A DNA stretch of 64,000 nucleotides from Lachancea kluyveri NRRL Y-12651 (lineage: Eukaryota > Ascomycota > Saccharomycetes > Saccharomycetales > Saccharomycetaceae): assembly GCA_000149225.2 (NCBI GenBank), contig CM000692.1:992001-1056000 (forward strand), in the 5' to 3' direction. The stretch's first letter is position 1. Each line of letters opens with the position of its first letter. Shown piece by piece: positions 9,845 to 20,318 of this stretch. A program made the translations under genes and the position numbers. Under the pieces are notes generated by a model. It saw only the letters and a program-made list of their open reading frames with translations. It made no database searches and was not told the origin of the DNA.

Positions 9845-10627
9845 TTGTAAATGCTGTTGTAATTGTAGTTGCTGTTGTAGTTGCTGCTGTTGTAGTTGCT
9901 GTTGCTGTTGCTGCTGTTGTTGCTGTTGCTGCTGCTGCTGGGATTGCACCTGCTGTGTGTTTGTTCTTTGTGCTTCTTGATGTTGTGGAGCAGATACGCC
10001 ACCTGTACCGGCTGCCATGATCATTGAAAGCATGACTGGATCAAACATCTCGTGCTGATACTCACCCCTCTGTTCTGCTTGCTGCTGCATTCTGGCTGCA
10101 TGCATGGCAATACCTCTATAAGTGTGTTCTTGCCTTTGCTTGTAAACCTGCAACTGGAAATACTGCTGAGCAACCTCAGACCCGCCTCGATGCGTTCTTG
10201 CATTAAAAACATCCCAAAATATCTGCCACCACTCATACAGGAAACCCTGAGGCGCGTCCATGGTGGTCTTCAATGTGGCCAGACCACCTTTATCATTAGA
10301 AACTGAGGGCCGGACCCCATTTTCTTCTATTTCGGCTTCGTCGTGAAATGCACCCGCAGTTTCTGTCAAGGAAGACTTGATTAAGAAGTCGTAGATATAG
10401 GCGTTGAGCAGCTTTTTAGAGTTGCTTTCAGGTTCAGGTGGTTGTGCCATACCACTAGGCACAAAGCCTGGCGGAGCCATAAATCCTTGTTGTGGATAGT
10501 GCATTGCTTGAGCATAATGGCGAGCTTGCTGCTGTGGGAATCTGTATTGCTGTTGTTGAAGCATATACTGAAGGTTTGGAGGACCACCAGTATGGCCAAA
10601 CAAGACATCTCCTGGAACAGAATTCAT
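8513..10627 (-). CDS. FLO8: LisH-domain transcription factor Flo8
   Basis: Transcriptional activator of flocculation, filamentous and invasive growth genes, acting downstream of PKA in S. cerevisiae. It has 704 residues against 799 there. A Q/P-rich start is followed by the LisH motif at about residues 70-102 (KLLNAYIYDFLIKSSLTETAGAF) and the conserved WWQIFWDVFNARTHRGGSEVA segment. A long polyglutamine block (about residues 228-275, CAG/CAA repeats near 9800-9950) comes next. The rest is low complexity with basic KKRR clusters, an acidic stretch near residue 515 and an acidic C-terminus. The reading frame is intact, unlike the nonsense allele of strain S288C. Tandem with GLE2; separated from KAP123 here by ALG3, which is not the case in S. 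cerevisiae. Confidence 0.94.
9799..9960. repeat. CAG/CAA trinucleotide tract encoding FLO8 polyglutamine
   Basis: Runs of CTG and TTG on the plus strand, with interspersed leucine codons, encode the glutamine-rich block of FLO8 on the minus strand. Mixed CAG/CAA codons would slow but not prevent length change. Confidence 0.85.
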
Positions 10628-11011
10628 ATTTCCCTTTCTTGTTTTTTTTTTTTGTTTTTTTTTCTAGCAAACGTGCCTGAAACAAATCTTGAAGATACTT
10701 AGTCAAAAAGGGGAACAGGGATTCGCTAATCTTACTGATGGAAACGGCTTCTTGGAAACGGTTAACAGTATGTCTGAAGTAGTAATAGCGAGTGACGGCA
10801 GCCGAGTAGTAACTCTTCTTCTTCTTTTTCTTTACTTCTGTGAGTGTGACGATTGAACTTGATGCTACTACCCTTTAGACGTGGATGTCTCACGATATTT
10901 CGGCCTACAAGAGGCAGAACGAGGGAAAAAATGAAAAAACCTAACGCCGTTGTTTCTTTTTACGAACGTATACAGTGATAAATAAACGTGTCAGCAGAAT
11001 GAGAGAGGTAT
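10628..11011. other. Intergenic region FLO8 promoter / ALG3 3' end
   Basis: 384 bp with T-runs just upstream of the FLO8 start (10641-10662) and a CTTCTT run near 10810-10830. No other gene seen. FLO8 therefore has a short upstream region. Confidence 0.5.
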
Positions 11012-12373
11012 TTACTGATTCTTCTTCAGTTTTTGGCCCAGTATAGAGGACGTAGATGGGGTATGTCCGTTTAAGTATACAAGAAGCAGCATGCCATGAT
11101 TCAGCAGTTGCAGCAGACCGCTGGCAAAAGAATTGGGTGGATAGCTGTTCCAGCAATACTCATGTGCTGCATACCAGGGCACGCCCAGATAGATTGGCAA
11201 GCTGCTGTAGTGCAATAGAATAGGCAAGGTCCAGTGGTACCACGACAGGAATTGGTAGTGTAGAGATCTGGAGAAGAGGATACCGATGAAATTGGTCACC
11301 ACGAGAATGAAGCCCAAGTCCGCAACGGTGGCCCGTTCGTTTGAAACCCTTTGGAAGGGATGGAGTAGGGTGTTCAAGCCAAGCTTAAACACATTTCTTT
11401 TTGGGAAAAACCTCACAAACACAAACACACAAAGCACCACGGCGTGGGAAGCCAGCAGAGTGTAGTGGAACCGCTTGTCCTGGAAGACATCCTCGTCGAT
11501 AATCTGCCAATTGATTGTCCATTCGTACAAAAATTTACGCCCAAAATTGAATGCAGTACTCAAATACTCGGCGTAGTACTGTGCCAGGAACTCTCTGGCG
11601 ACGAAAATCTGCCAACCAACCATCACGCAGACACAGCTAAAGGTTTCGAACATGTGGCCTTGGGTCAGTTGGAAAATGCAAATCAAAACACCAGGAAGGT
11701 ATAGCAAAGCGTTCATTTTGATGCTGACAGCAACGGTGTAGGCGAAGCTGGCAAACAGGCATGCAATCCGTTTTTTGAAGCGAGCACCGATTAGAAAAAT
11801 CAAAACTGTCAAAACCATGAAAAAGGTGGTGAAGCAGTCATTAAACAGCCTCAACACATAGATGGAGTGCAATCTCTTAGATAAACATGCTAAAACCACG
11901 CACCACGGTGGGAGCTCTAGCAAGACGTAGATGACCATTTGCAATGCCATTGTCAGAATGTACAAATACCTGAAAGTGGTTTGCCCTGCAGGCAAATTGT
12001 TCATACCCAACGTGATGCGGTCCATGATTTTGTAAAGGTATACGTGGCCTGCTGGATAGACCAGCGGTCCGGTGCCTCCTCTGATCATCGAGTAGTTCCT
12101 TTCATCATTGCTGATCATTTCAACCTGTTCCATGTACGCCTTGTAATCGATTTCTGTATACGGAACATTACGGGAAATATATTTCAAAGCCAAACTCTCT
12201 GCAATCATTATCATCGGCATTACTATATGGTTGGCTTCAGGATTAAAGATTAGATAACGAGTAGCATCCTTTAAATCCTGCCATATGTTAATCGGAGGTC
12301 TCTCATGGCTGGCTGATTCAGGAGGCGTGTCAGTGGCAATGGATTGGTCGTCGTTCCTGTCGGCGTTGTTCAT
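11012..12373 (-). CDS. ALG3: Dol-P-Man:Man5GlcNAc2-PP-Dol alpha-1,3-mannosyltransferase
   Basis: ER membrane enzyme that adds the first dolichol-phosphate-mannose-derived mannose to the lumenal lipid-linked oligosaccharide for N-glycosylation. It has 453 residues (458 in S. cerevisiae) and many membrane spans. Diagnostic blocks are YTEIDYKAYMEQVEM, GGTGPLVYPAGHVYLYK, LACLSKRLHSIYVLRLFNDC, FSRSLHYQFLSWYHW and CWNSYPPNS. The ATG at 12373 is used; the frame extends four codons upstream without another ATG. Strand is notable: in S. cerevisiae ALG3 (YBL082C) is on the opposite strand relative to its neighbours PET112 and CDC27, so the gene was flipped in one of the lineages. Confidence 0.97.
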   Translation of the reverse strand: MNNADRNDDQSIATDTPPESASHERPPINIWQDLKDATRYLIFNPEANHIVMPMIMIAESLALKYISRNVPYTEIDYKAYMEQVEMISNDERNYSMIRGGTGPLVYPAGHVYLYKIMDRITLGMNNLPAGQTTFRYLYILTMALQMVIYVLLELPPWCVVLACLSKRLHSIYVLRLFNDCFTTFFMVLTVLIFLIGARFKKRIACLFASFAYTVAVSIKMNALLYLPGVLICIFQLTQGHMFETFSCVCVMVGWQIFVAREFLAQYYAEYLSTAFNFGRKFLYEWTINWQIIDEDVFQDKRFHYTLLASHAVVLCVFVFVRFFPKRNVFKLGLNTLLHPFQRVSNERATVADLGFILVVTNFIGILFSRSLHYQFLSWYHWTLPILLHYSSLPIYLGVPWYAAHEYCWNSYPPNSFASGLLQLLNHGMLLLVYLNGHTPSTSSILGQKLKKNQ

Positions 12374-12962
12374 TGCTATGCTCACTTGATTCCCTATATT
12401 CTAAAAGACGTAAGAGTGTTTGCTAAAGGTGTCGTATGCTGGAGCTCTTTTTTTTTTTTATTATTTTTTTGTTGTTTTTTAAGAAGATTCATGAGTTGTA
12501 AACGACCCTCGAAGAAAAAATTCACATGTTTTAAAGGGCCAGCGATTACTGCTAGATGGTTACACCTTCTTTGCGCACTCCCTGGGAGCTCCAACTGTAA
12601 CGAATATCTATAAACCATACTAGACAATCGTTGAGCAGACCAAGATGGCCTAATTCTGATTGTAACAATGTCTTCGTACATGCCCATCAAGTGTAGCTAT
12701 CAATCTGTATACATATCCCACACCGTGAAATCTACTGCACACGGGTTTCTTCCAAAATATAACAGCAGGCGCCAGATTCCGAATCGTCTGCTGTTATCCT
12801 CTTGCTTATCATTTATAGTGAACCGTCTGTCTCTTTTTGCCCTGCCCCAGAGTTCAGAAAAGAGGACAGATAGAGCAAAATGTAGTTTAGATACATAAAA
12901 TAATTCGGAACATAATTTACATAGGAAGCCTATAAAAGGTAATTAGAAAGGAATTTCACCTT
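12374..12962. other. Intergenic region ALG3 promoter / KAP123 3' end
   Basis: 589 bp. T-rich tract at 12448-12480 close to ALG3, and an inverted repeat at 12759-12797 described separately. No gene seen. Confidence 0.5.
12759..12797. repeat. Inverted repeat with 10-bp perfect arms
   Basis: ATAACAGCAG (12759-12768) is mirrored by CTGCTGTTAT (12788-12797). The 19 bp between them contain a second small palindrome, GATTC-C-GAATC. It lies about 165-205 bp past the KAP123 stop. Confidence 0.75.
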
Positions 12963-15900
12963 CTAAGCGATAACTTGAGACAAAACAGAGTTTTGAGCAA
13001 CAACACCGTTGTAAGTGGCGTTCAAGTACTTCAATAGTTCAATAACCTTACCTTTAGTTTCTTCGGATTGGAATTGCTTCATTCTGTCCATGTTTTCCTC
13101 TCTACCTAAAGTGGATTCTTGTTCCAGCTTGATTCTTTCATTCTCCTTGGAAAAGACTGCAGCAAAGAACTCGATGACTCTTGGAGTTTCATTTATAATC
13201 AAGTTGTTGTTGGACTGATATAACTTCATGATGAGTTCAAAGATCGGATCGTATTCTTCGAAACCGGTGTTCAATGGCAAGTGGCCCAACAAGGCTGGTA
13301 GGGTGTGCTCCAATGGAACCAATGCTTCGTTCTTCAAGGTCATTCTAGCAACACAACCAGTAGCGTTGGCAAAAGCTCTATCGACAATCTCCTTGGTAGC
13401 TTCATCATCTTCGGTAGCTAGAGCTTTTTGGTCGGCGGTGCTCAACAATTCGTACATAGCCTTCAAGACTGGCTCGTAGATTGCAGAAACATCAAATGGT
13501 GCGTACTGGCATAGCAAACCAACACCATAAGCAGCGTTACCTCTAACCTCCAAAGATTTATCGGAGGTTAGTTTGATAATCAAGGCCTCCAACATTTCTT
13601 GAACGTATGGATTTTGTTCCTTCATGCCCAAAGCAATTTCAGAAGAGGCACCAACTGCAGACGACCTCTTGTTCTTTGACTTAGAGTCAAATAGGCCTAA
13701 AACAACAGGCTTGAAGTTTCCAAAGATTTTGGCAAAATCAGGACCTAGAGCGTTGGACAAGCTGACTAGGACTTCCAATGCGACATCCAACAAAGTGGCT
13801 TCGGTTTCAGAAGCATCAAAGTCTTCGTCCTTTGGAATATCTTCCTCGTAGTCTATGGTTTGACAAGTGTGTGTACCCTTCAAAACGTTCATAACGTCAA
13901 CGCACAACCTTTCCAAAAAGGTAGAGTCACCATTGTCCATGATGACAATTGGACCAAATTTCTTCAGCATTTCAGCGAAATCTTCCAAGATAGTGATAAC
14001 CATAGAAGTTTCAAATTCTTCTGTTAAGTTGGCCAAAGAAGTTTCTCTGGCGCTTTGGACAACTGCTAAAACGCTGTTGTCGACGTAAGAGCCAGATGGT
14101 ACACCTCTTGGGTACTGTTCTTCCTCGATATTAGCAGTCAACAAGACAGCTTTAGTAATATTCCAAATTGTGTGCAAAGCGGTTTCTCTCAAACCGTAAG
14201 ATTCGGTAACTTGCTCGTTTAATACTTTCAATGATGGTTCAACGTATTCTAGGAAGTGCTCTTTAGAAGCAACTGCCAATTCTGACAAGGCAGCAGCGGC
14301 GACTTCCTTCTCGTAAGAGATACCGGTGTTGACGGTAAACTTGTTTTGCAAATCATCCTCATCGGCATCATCAGCAAAAGCAGCCAAATCGTCAGCATCG
14401 CCATCGAAGTTGAATTGGTATTCCTCTTGTTCCAAAGTCTTGAAAATTTCAGGCAGAATGGTCTTCAAGAATGGAGCAAATTCCTTACCGTAAACCTTGG
14501 CCATGTTGGCAATAAACGCATAACCGGATTCTCTCAACCTAGCAGAATCAGTTTTAATGGCTTCGTAAGCAGAGTTAACCAAAGGTTCGGCAAATTCGGC
14601 AAAGGTTTGAGATCTAACTGCTCTGCCCATAGTTGAAATGTTTTCAAAAGTCAATGCTCTTAATTCTATATCATCTTCAGACATACCCTCAATTTGGCTG
14701 GAGTTTTGAATGAACTGTTCAAGGTATTGAACGGAAGTTTTAAAATATGGAATGAAAGCAGCACCTGCGGCAAAAGCAGCGGAACCAATAGCAGAAACAA
14801 TAGCAGCTCTCAACTTAGAAGAAGTGTTGCTATCTAGCATTTGGAACAACTTGTTCATCAGTGGTTCCAAATATTTAGCGATTGCGTCGTAGGCGATAAA
14901 CTCTAACAAACCATCCAAAGCCAATGTAGCATATTTGTAAACAACAACATATTTTGCAGAATCAATGATTTCAATGATCAAAGGCAAGTAGTCTTCGTGG
15001 AACTTGGCAACTTCGTCTTGCAAATCACTGGTTAGTTGAGAAATACACTTCAATGCAGCCAACTTAACAACTGGCTCTTGATCCTTCAAGCCAGTAATGG
15101 TTGCTGGAATGACTTTGTCTAGTTGAGACAAAACGTAGTCTGGAGAACCGGTAACGGCAACAGAAATGGCTAGTAGGATTGCTCTTCTTTCAAAGACGTT
15201 TGAAGAAGTCAACATAGTAGACAAATGCTCAACAATTGGAGCAGCAACCTGGGATGGTGGTAGCTCAGAGGAAGCAAAGGCCAAAAGTCTAATAGCAGTT
15301 AAAGATGGGGTGTTTTCTTCATTTTCAGCGGCTTCGTCCTCATTATTCAATTCATCGTCGATATCGATTTCTTCAGAAGCTACCTTTAGTGCTGCAACAG
15401 TGATTTCTGGACCCAACTTGGCTTGAGAAATCTTAGATTTTCTGTAAGACAATGCTGAAGTGACAAATTGCACAGCGAAAACTCTGACTTCTTCGTCAAC
15501 TTCACCGTTAACTGCAATTTGTAAAGACAATTTAACCAAGTCGATGATCGCATTACCTGTCAATTGAGAATCCAAAAGCAAGAAATCATTTAAACAGTTA
15601 AAGATAAGCTTGATGTTAATAGTATCATCAGCCTTGATAACAGCATCCAAGACAGTAACGACGGATGGAATCAAAGTGCTAAATTTGGCTGCATATTGTG
15701 GGTTAATATCACCTTCCTCTTCGATCAAAGCAGAAACGTGGTTCAAACCTTGGGCAGACAAAGATCTGGTTTCTAGAGAAGCAGTGTCGTTCATAGTTTG
15801 AGCGAATAGGTTTAAGAGCTCATCAATGTAGATGTGCAAAGCTGGGTTGAAGCTTTCTAGCAAAGAGTACAGAATGAAAACAGCAGTTTCCCTAGTCTTT

Positions 15901-16310
15901 GCATCATCACCAGAAGCGGCTTGAATCAAGTTTGGGACCAATTCTGGCCATTTTTTCTCATCCAACTCTTCAGAACCGATGGCTGCAATAACACGAGCGT
16001 TGGCGTGACGCACAATGTCTTTTGGTTCAGTGAAAGCAGTGTGTAATAGAGAGCTCTTGATTTCACCTTGAGAACCAGCATCTAGCTTAGCCCATTGCTT
16101 GGAAACAAGTTTTCTAGCTTCAACACCAGCCAGTTGCTTCAAAGCATCATCAGAGCTGCTTTGCAAAATGTGGATCAAAGCAGGTAGAGCGCTTGGTTGA
16201 GTGTAAAACTGCGTTTGAAGAGTCTTGGTGGCTTCCTTCAAACTGGCAGAGTTTGGTTGGACAATAGCGCCCAAAGTTTGCTCTAATTGAGACAAAAATT
16301 GTTGATCCAT
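12963..16310 (-). CDS. KAP123: Karyopherin beta Kap123 (importin 4 type)
   Basis: Importin of the beta family that carries ribosomal proteins and histones H3/H4 into the nucleus. It has 1115 residues against 1113 in S. cerevisiae. It starts [20 protein letters not shown], has the importin-beta N-terminal pattern ([25 protein letters not shown]) and HEAT repeats throughout. The acidic loop [18 protein letters not shown] (about residues 635-655) is typical. Codon use is strongly biased, as in highly expressed yeast genes. Tandem with SWI4 on the same strand, as in S. cerevisiae. Confidence 0.98.
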   Translation of the reverse strand: MDQQFLSQLEQTLGAIVQPNSASLKEATKTLQTQFYTQPSALPALIHILQSSSDDALKQLAGVEARKLVSKQWAKLDAGSQGEIKSSLLHTAFTEPKDIVRHANARVIAAIGSEELDEKKWPELVPNLIQAASGDDAKTRETAVFILYSLLESFNPALHIYIDELLNLFAQTMNDTASLETRSLSAQGLNHVSALIEEEGDINPQYAAKFSTLIPSVVTVLDAVIKADDTINIKLIFNCLNDFLLLDSQLTGNAIIDLVKLSLQIAVNGEVDEEVRVFAVQFVTSALSYRKSKISQAKLGPEITVAALKVASEEIDIDDELNNEDEAAENEENTPSLTAIRLLAFASSELPPSQVAAPIVEHLSTMLTSSNVFERRAILLAISVAVTGSPDYVLSQLDKVIPATITGLKDQEPVVKLAALKCISQLTSDLQDEVAKFHEDYLPLIIEIIDSAKYVVVYKYATLALDGLLEFIAYDAIAKYLEPLMNKLFQMLDSNTSSKLRAAIVSAIGSAAFAAGAAFIPYFKTSVQYLEQFIQNSSQIEGMSEDDIELRALTFENISTMGRAVRSQTFAEFAEPLVNSAYEAIKTDSARLRESGYAFIANMAKVYGKEFAPFLKTILPEIFKTLEQEEYQFNFDGDADDLAAFADDADEDDLQNKFTVNTGISYEKEVAAAALSELAVASKEHFLEYVEPSLKVLNEQVTESYGLRETALHTIWNITKAVLLTANIEEEQYPRGVPSGSYVDNSVLAVVQSARETSLANLTEEFETSMVITILEDFAEMLKKFGPIVIMDNGDSTFLERLCVDVMNVLKGTHTCQTIDYEEDIPKDEDFDASETEATLLDVALEVLVSLSNALGPDFAKIFGNFKPVVLGLFDSKSKNKRSSAVGASSEIALGMKEQNPYVQEMLEALIIKLTSDKSLEVRGNAAYGVGLLCQYAPFDVSAIYEPVLKAMYELLSTADQKALATEDDEATKEIVDRAFANATGCVARMTLKNEALVPLEHTLPALLGHLPLNTGFEEYDPIFELIMKLYQSNNNLIINETPRVIEFFAAVFSKENERIKLEQESTLGREENMDRMKQFQSEETKGKVIELLKYLNATYNGVVAQNSVLSQVIA

Positions 16311-17024
16311 TAGAGAGTGATGGTAGGGGTATTAGAGGGAACAAAAACTTCAAGTTTAATATACAAAATGAAATAAAAGTGGGTTCGTAATGTCGGAGAT
16401 TCAAATGTAAAGAATGACCCCTCTCAAAAACTAGAAAAAAAAGACAAAAGCTGCTTTTAGGTTTCGCTTATTCAATTCGTGGAAATTGCAAACACTTCAA
16501 GCTCATCTCATCTCATCGCTTTCAAGAAAATTTTTTCCAAGATTTCTGCATCGGAACGCATTCACGTTTCTTTTGCCTGGATCATCGTCCCCATAAACTT
16601 TTATACGGGGCTTAGTATTACCCTGATTAAAACTTGAAAGGAATTAACAACGAAGTGTGAGAGAATCTGACGCAAGGACGGACATAGCGCCATGGCGACA
16701 GTAGTTCGTCTTACCATAACACTGTTCATGTTTTGTACAGCTGTTTCATACGATCTGGCACCAGTTTAGGTGTTGCCGAGATCCTGAAGTGTTGGAAGAT
16801 AACAGCATGTAGATTCGTAGATAAATCTGGTATATCATTTACAGCACTTTTAAACAGTTGGCGGGCCTGTTATTTCTCCGATACACATATGCTCATACCT
16901 TTGTTGGTGATTTTCGTTCAACTGTCATATTTGATTATTCAATGCCTTCAAAATGAACATTGTTATCGTCACCAGCTTTAGAAATTTGCTTGAAACAGGT
17001 TGGCGACTAAAATAGTCATAAGGG

Positions 17025-17060
<36 letters not shown>

Positions 17061-17108
17061 TTAATATTATCATACGTTAATCATTACATAATCTAAAAAG
17101 CTTGCGCT
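16311..17108. other. Intergenic region KAP123 promoter / SWI4 3' end
   Basis: 798 bp holding the KAP123 promoter and SWI4 3' region. A pure A-run of about 35 is at 17022-17057. A short frame at 16733-16981 has no recognisable features and I do not call it a gene. Confidence 0.5.
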
Positions 17109-19805
17109 TTAAGAATTCATCCTTAAGTCCTTTTCGATATCGTCCAACTTGGTATCGATGTTGTCTATAGACATTCCGATCAACTTTCTATATTTTCCAA
17201 TGTTGACTGTGGAATTCATCGTGCTCTTTGTATGACAGATCTTTTCGATCATGTGCTTTCTTTTAAATTGCAATAGCGTTAGGTCGACAACAAGTTTTAG
17301 TAAAACCTGGTTGATAACTTTTGGAGAGTTCCCTTCAGGAGAGTTAGGCTCCGAAGACACTTTGCCCTCCTCATTTTGAACTAGTGTTGCCAACGTCAAG
17401 GCCTGAGATTTCTCTAGAGAATTTGCGAACTTTGACAGCCTATCCTCAAACTGTGAACGCAGATGCATCACTTTTGTCGTGAGAATTTCTAGAGAAAAAT
17501 CCTTTGCCTCTCTTTCGCGTAGATTGTACATGATTTCTTGCTCCTGTTGTCTTACATGTTTCAATGATTTATCAATGCTTTCGACACATTCGGAATTTTT
17601 CGTTATTTCTAATTCCAAGTTTGTAATCTTCTCATCGATAGAGCTTGTTAGTGTGTCAGTGAGTTCGGATAGTTGCCTGCTTAACTTTGAAGCCTTTCCT
17701 GCACTTCTGATCAGCCTAGTGGGCTTTCTGACCTTTTTGATTGTGGTACCTGGTGTGGTCACTTGTAACATTGGTGTGTTGTCTATCGCAACAATTTTGC
17801 TTGGAGTTTTCGTTCCTCTTAAGATCGAGGAAGTTAACAACGGATCCTGAGACATCGTAGACAACTCATCGTTAATATTGATCGTTGTGTCTGCAGGCTG
17901 CACAAAACTCGTGGCCTGTTTTGTAGTCAACAGAGGAGTGCTTAATTTCATTTGCTCTGTAGTTTCATTTGGATCATCCAGTTCTTTATGTTGTACTGTT
18001 GATGTCAATGCATGTGGCAAAGAGTCTGTGATTGTTTGATCACAATCCTTCACCGTCAGATGCATATTCTCCTGGCCCTGTTGGCCATGTGTCTGCTGTG
18101 AAGATGGAGGAACCAAGTTAAACTTGGCAAGTATAGTGGTAACACTCTCATTCTCCAAGTTCATGATATCCATCGAGCTACCCAAATAGCAAAGCTTATT
18201 GCATAGTTCCAGATTCAAATTTAATGCGGCCAGGTGCAATACGGTGTTGCCCATGGCGTCTTGATAATTCAAACATGTTCTCAATAAAGAAACATCTTCT
18301 TGAGCCAATGCATCCAGTATTATGTCCATGTAATAGTTAATAACAACAGGGTCTTTCGATTTGTTAACGCTTAGCTCCACCAAATAGTGCAAAGGTAACC
18401 TGCCGTTAGCGTCTGGTGTAATCAAGCAAGGTTTCAAAAATGAAATTATTTGAGGAAAGACACCTGCTTTAAAACAATTGTTGTAAAATACAGCCTTTGT
18501 GATACAATTAAACCCACGATTATTATAGTGAAGTAAATTGCTGTTGAACGTCAGCAGAATCTTTACCAAGGGCACATTGGCCATTGCGGTGGCCCAATGT
18601 AGAGATGTATGACCTTGATCGTCAATTTGAAAATTTATGTCCAAATTTCGCGGCGGATTGTATAGTTGTTCAGGTAATACGATTGCGTTTGGGTCGTTCG
18701 ATGAATAGTCGGAAGACAACACTTGCAAAACGATTTCTTTATACTCTTCTTCGGAAACATCTGTGGTTGACACTTTATTTGTATAGGGCAGAGGTAAATG
18801 TTGTTGCCTTAGCTTTGGAGAGATCGAACGAGAAGACATTGGTGTGGGATCCTCTTGAGATGAAAAACATTCCATGGAGGAGCCATTGGAGCCACTTGAA
18901 TTAGTCGGTTTGTGTGAACCAGTTGGTTGGATTGTCACTGGCATCGGCTGTTGCATCAATTGTTGTTTCATCATTTGAAAGTTCTGCTGGGCCTGCTTTT
19001 GCTTAGTCTTTTTTGCTTGCTGTCCTGAAGGGAAATGCGCTACCTCGTGGAAACTCATGAAAACTGGTTGTTGTTGAGGGTGTGGGAAAAACTGCAGTGG
19101 TTTCTGCGTTGTCGCATAGTCCTTCGTAGTGGTGGAAATTGCATTCAACGGAGTTTGTTGCTCTGGAGCAATGATTGTCGAATTATTTTCGGTAGTGCTT
19201 TGTAAGTGCTGTTGATGCTGAGGTGTTTGAAACATCAAATTTTGCAAGGGGCTCGGCTGCGTCCTTTTCGATACCACTGCCCTCTTCTTGGGCTTTTTGG
19301 CAGTTGAAGATTTTTTAGGCGTCTTGTTATAGCTTGAAGGAGAAGTAATCTTTGTGGCTGGCGAGAGTTTTTTTATAACTGAGTTCTTAGACCTTCTAGG
19401 AGGAAGATTGGATGGATCTGGTATAAAAGATAGTATAGTCTTGACAATAATGTCATCAACCTTGTACTTGGAAACGAGATACCGGGCATTCTCCAACGGA
19501 ATCCAAGTACCCTGAAATCTACCGTACCCACCTTGAATCTTTTCGTGTTTCATATCGTTTGATTCCTTCTCAAGGATTTTAGTCCTTTGAGTCTTGGAAA
19601 AGGACGCGATCTTAAACACTTGTGTAATGTTTACCCAGTTATCCTGGCAACGTCTCATCACTATTTTAGATTCCTTGCCTCTACAATAACATTCGTAGAC
19701 ATCCACACCAGCATAAGTAGCAATCTCTATAACAGGAGGAGCGCTAGCCGGCGTACTAGACGTACCCGTCATCATGATACTAGCAACAGATATTTTATCG
19801 TCCAT
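17109..19805 (-). CDS. SWI4: SBF transcription factor DNA-binding subunit Swi4
   Basis: DNA-binding subunit of SBF, which with Swi6 drives G1/S transcription of cyclins and cell-wall genes. It has 898 residues (1093 in S. cerevisiae). The KilA-N/APSES DNA-binding domain spans about residues 25-130: VYECYCRGKESKIVMRR, DNWVNITQVFKIA and GGYGRFQGTWIPLENAR. A basic and Q/P-rich linker follows. The central ankyrin region (about 395-560) includes GHTSLHWATAMANVPLVKIL and NTVLHLAALNLNLELCNKL. The C-terminal helices (about 710-890) correspond to the Swi6-binding region. It is shorter than the S. cerevisiae protein mainly in the linkers. Start ATG at 19805 follows from the domain position. Confidence 0.96.
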   Translation of the reverse strand: MDDKISVASIMMTGTSSTPASAPPVIEIATYAGVDVYECYCRGKESKIVMRRCQDNWVNITQVFKIASFSKTQRTKILEKESNDMKHEKIQGGYGRFQGTWIPLENARYLVSKYKVDDIIVKTILSFIPDPSNLPPRRSKNSVIKKLSPATKITSPSSYNKTPKKSSTAKKPKKRAVVSKRTQPSPLQNLMFQTPQHQQHLQSTTENNSTIIAPEQQTPLNAISTTTKDYATTQKPLQFFPHPQQQPVFMSFHEVAHFPSGQQAKKTKQKQAQQNFQMMKQQLMQQPMPVTIQPTGSHKPTNSSGSNGSSMECFSSQEDPTPMSSRSISPKLRQQHLPLPYTNKVSTTDVSEEEYKEIVLQVLSSDYSSNDPNAIVLPEQLYNPPRNLDINFQIDDQGHTSLHWATAMANVPLVKILLTFNSNLLHYNNRGFNCITKAVFYNNCFKAGVFPQIISFLKPCLITPDANGRLPLHYLVELSVNKSKDPVVINYYMDIILDALAQEDVSLLRTCLNYQDAMGNTVLHLAALNLNLELCNKLCYLGSSMDIMNLENESVTTILAKFNLVPPSSQQTHGQQGQENMHLTVKDCDQTITDSLPHALTSTVQHKELDDPNETTEQMKLSTPLLTTKQATSFVQPADTTININDELSTMSQDPLLTSSILRGTKTPSKIVAIDNTPMLQVTTPGTTIKKVRKPTRLIRSAGKASKLSRQLSELTDTLTSSIDEKITNLELEITKNSECVESIDKSLKHVRQQEQEIMYNLREREAKDFSLEILTTKVMHLRSQFEDRLSKFANSLEKSQALTLATLVQNEEGKVSSEPNSPEGNSPKVINQVLLKLVVDLTLLQFKRKHMIEKICHTKSTMNSTVNIGKYRKLIGMSIDNIDTKLDDIEKDLRMNS

Positions 19806-19901
19806 TATTGATAGTTTCTTGTTTAATGTGTCGCTCCTTGTTTGTAAAAAATTCTTCTAAAGCGATCTCAGAAATCTTTACTTTACTGTAAAAGGCAACT
19901 G

Positions 19902-19907
19902 ACGCGT
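19902..19907. promoter_or_regulatory. MluI cell-cycle box (MCB) in the SWI4 promoter
   Basis: ACGCGT, the palindromic MCB core bound by Mbp1 and Swi4 family factors, about 100 bp upstream of the SWI4 start. In S. cerevisiae SWI4 is itself cell-cycle regulated, so auto- or cross-regulation would fit. A single copy is visible. Confidence 0.5.
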
Positions 19908-20225
19908 CTTTTTCAAGCCTTTTTTCGGGTCGCAATTGCTACTGTCCACGTGATTATCACATGACTCTATCTCTCCTATACCTTCTTCAAAGTCTACAGG
20001 GGGACTTGCTATGTTTGGATACAGAATGTGGCAGATATACTGGGGATATAGAGTGCGAAGACTAGGACGAGCTAGCTGCTGTAGGTACATTCTATAGTCA
20101 AGTGCTCGGAATATCGGTATTTGCTTCTGTGATTTTCGTACTAAAATTAGTCACGTGGCAAACCCTTTTTTTTTTTTTTTTTTAACGTGAAAACTACGTG
20201 TTTCCACCTAACTTCGATAAAAGTT

Positions 20226-20318
20226 TAGTACAGAATGTTGTGACAGTACTTTCAAACAGCAGCCACGGTAAGAGCATAAGCCAGATCCGAATGCCAGCAG
20301 ATTCTGTACCGTGCTACA
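20226..20318 (+). ncRNA. Possible H/ACA-type small RNA (weak)
   Basis: Two successive hairpins separated by an ANANNA-like box. The first has arms AGTAC (20227-20231) and GTACT. An ACAGCA sequence follows near 20256-20261. The second has arms CACGGTA (20264-20270) and TACCGTG (20307-20313), then CT and ACA at 20316-20318. The order hairpin, H-like box, hairpin, ACA is that of H/ACA snoRNAs. At about 93 nt it is shorter than most yeast members, and no guide target was identified. Confidence 0.2.
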
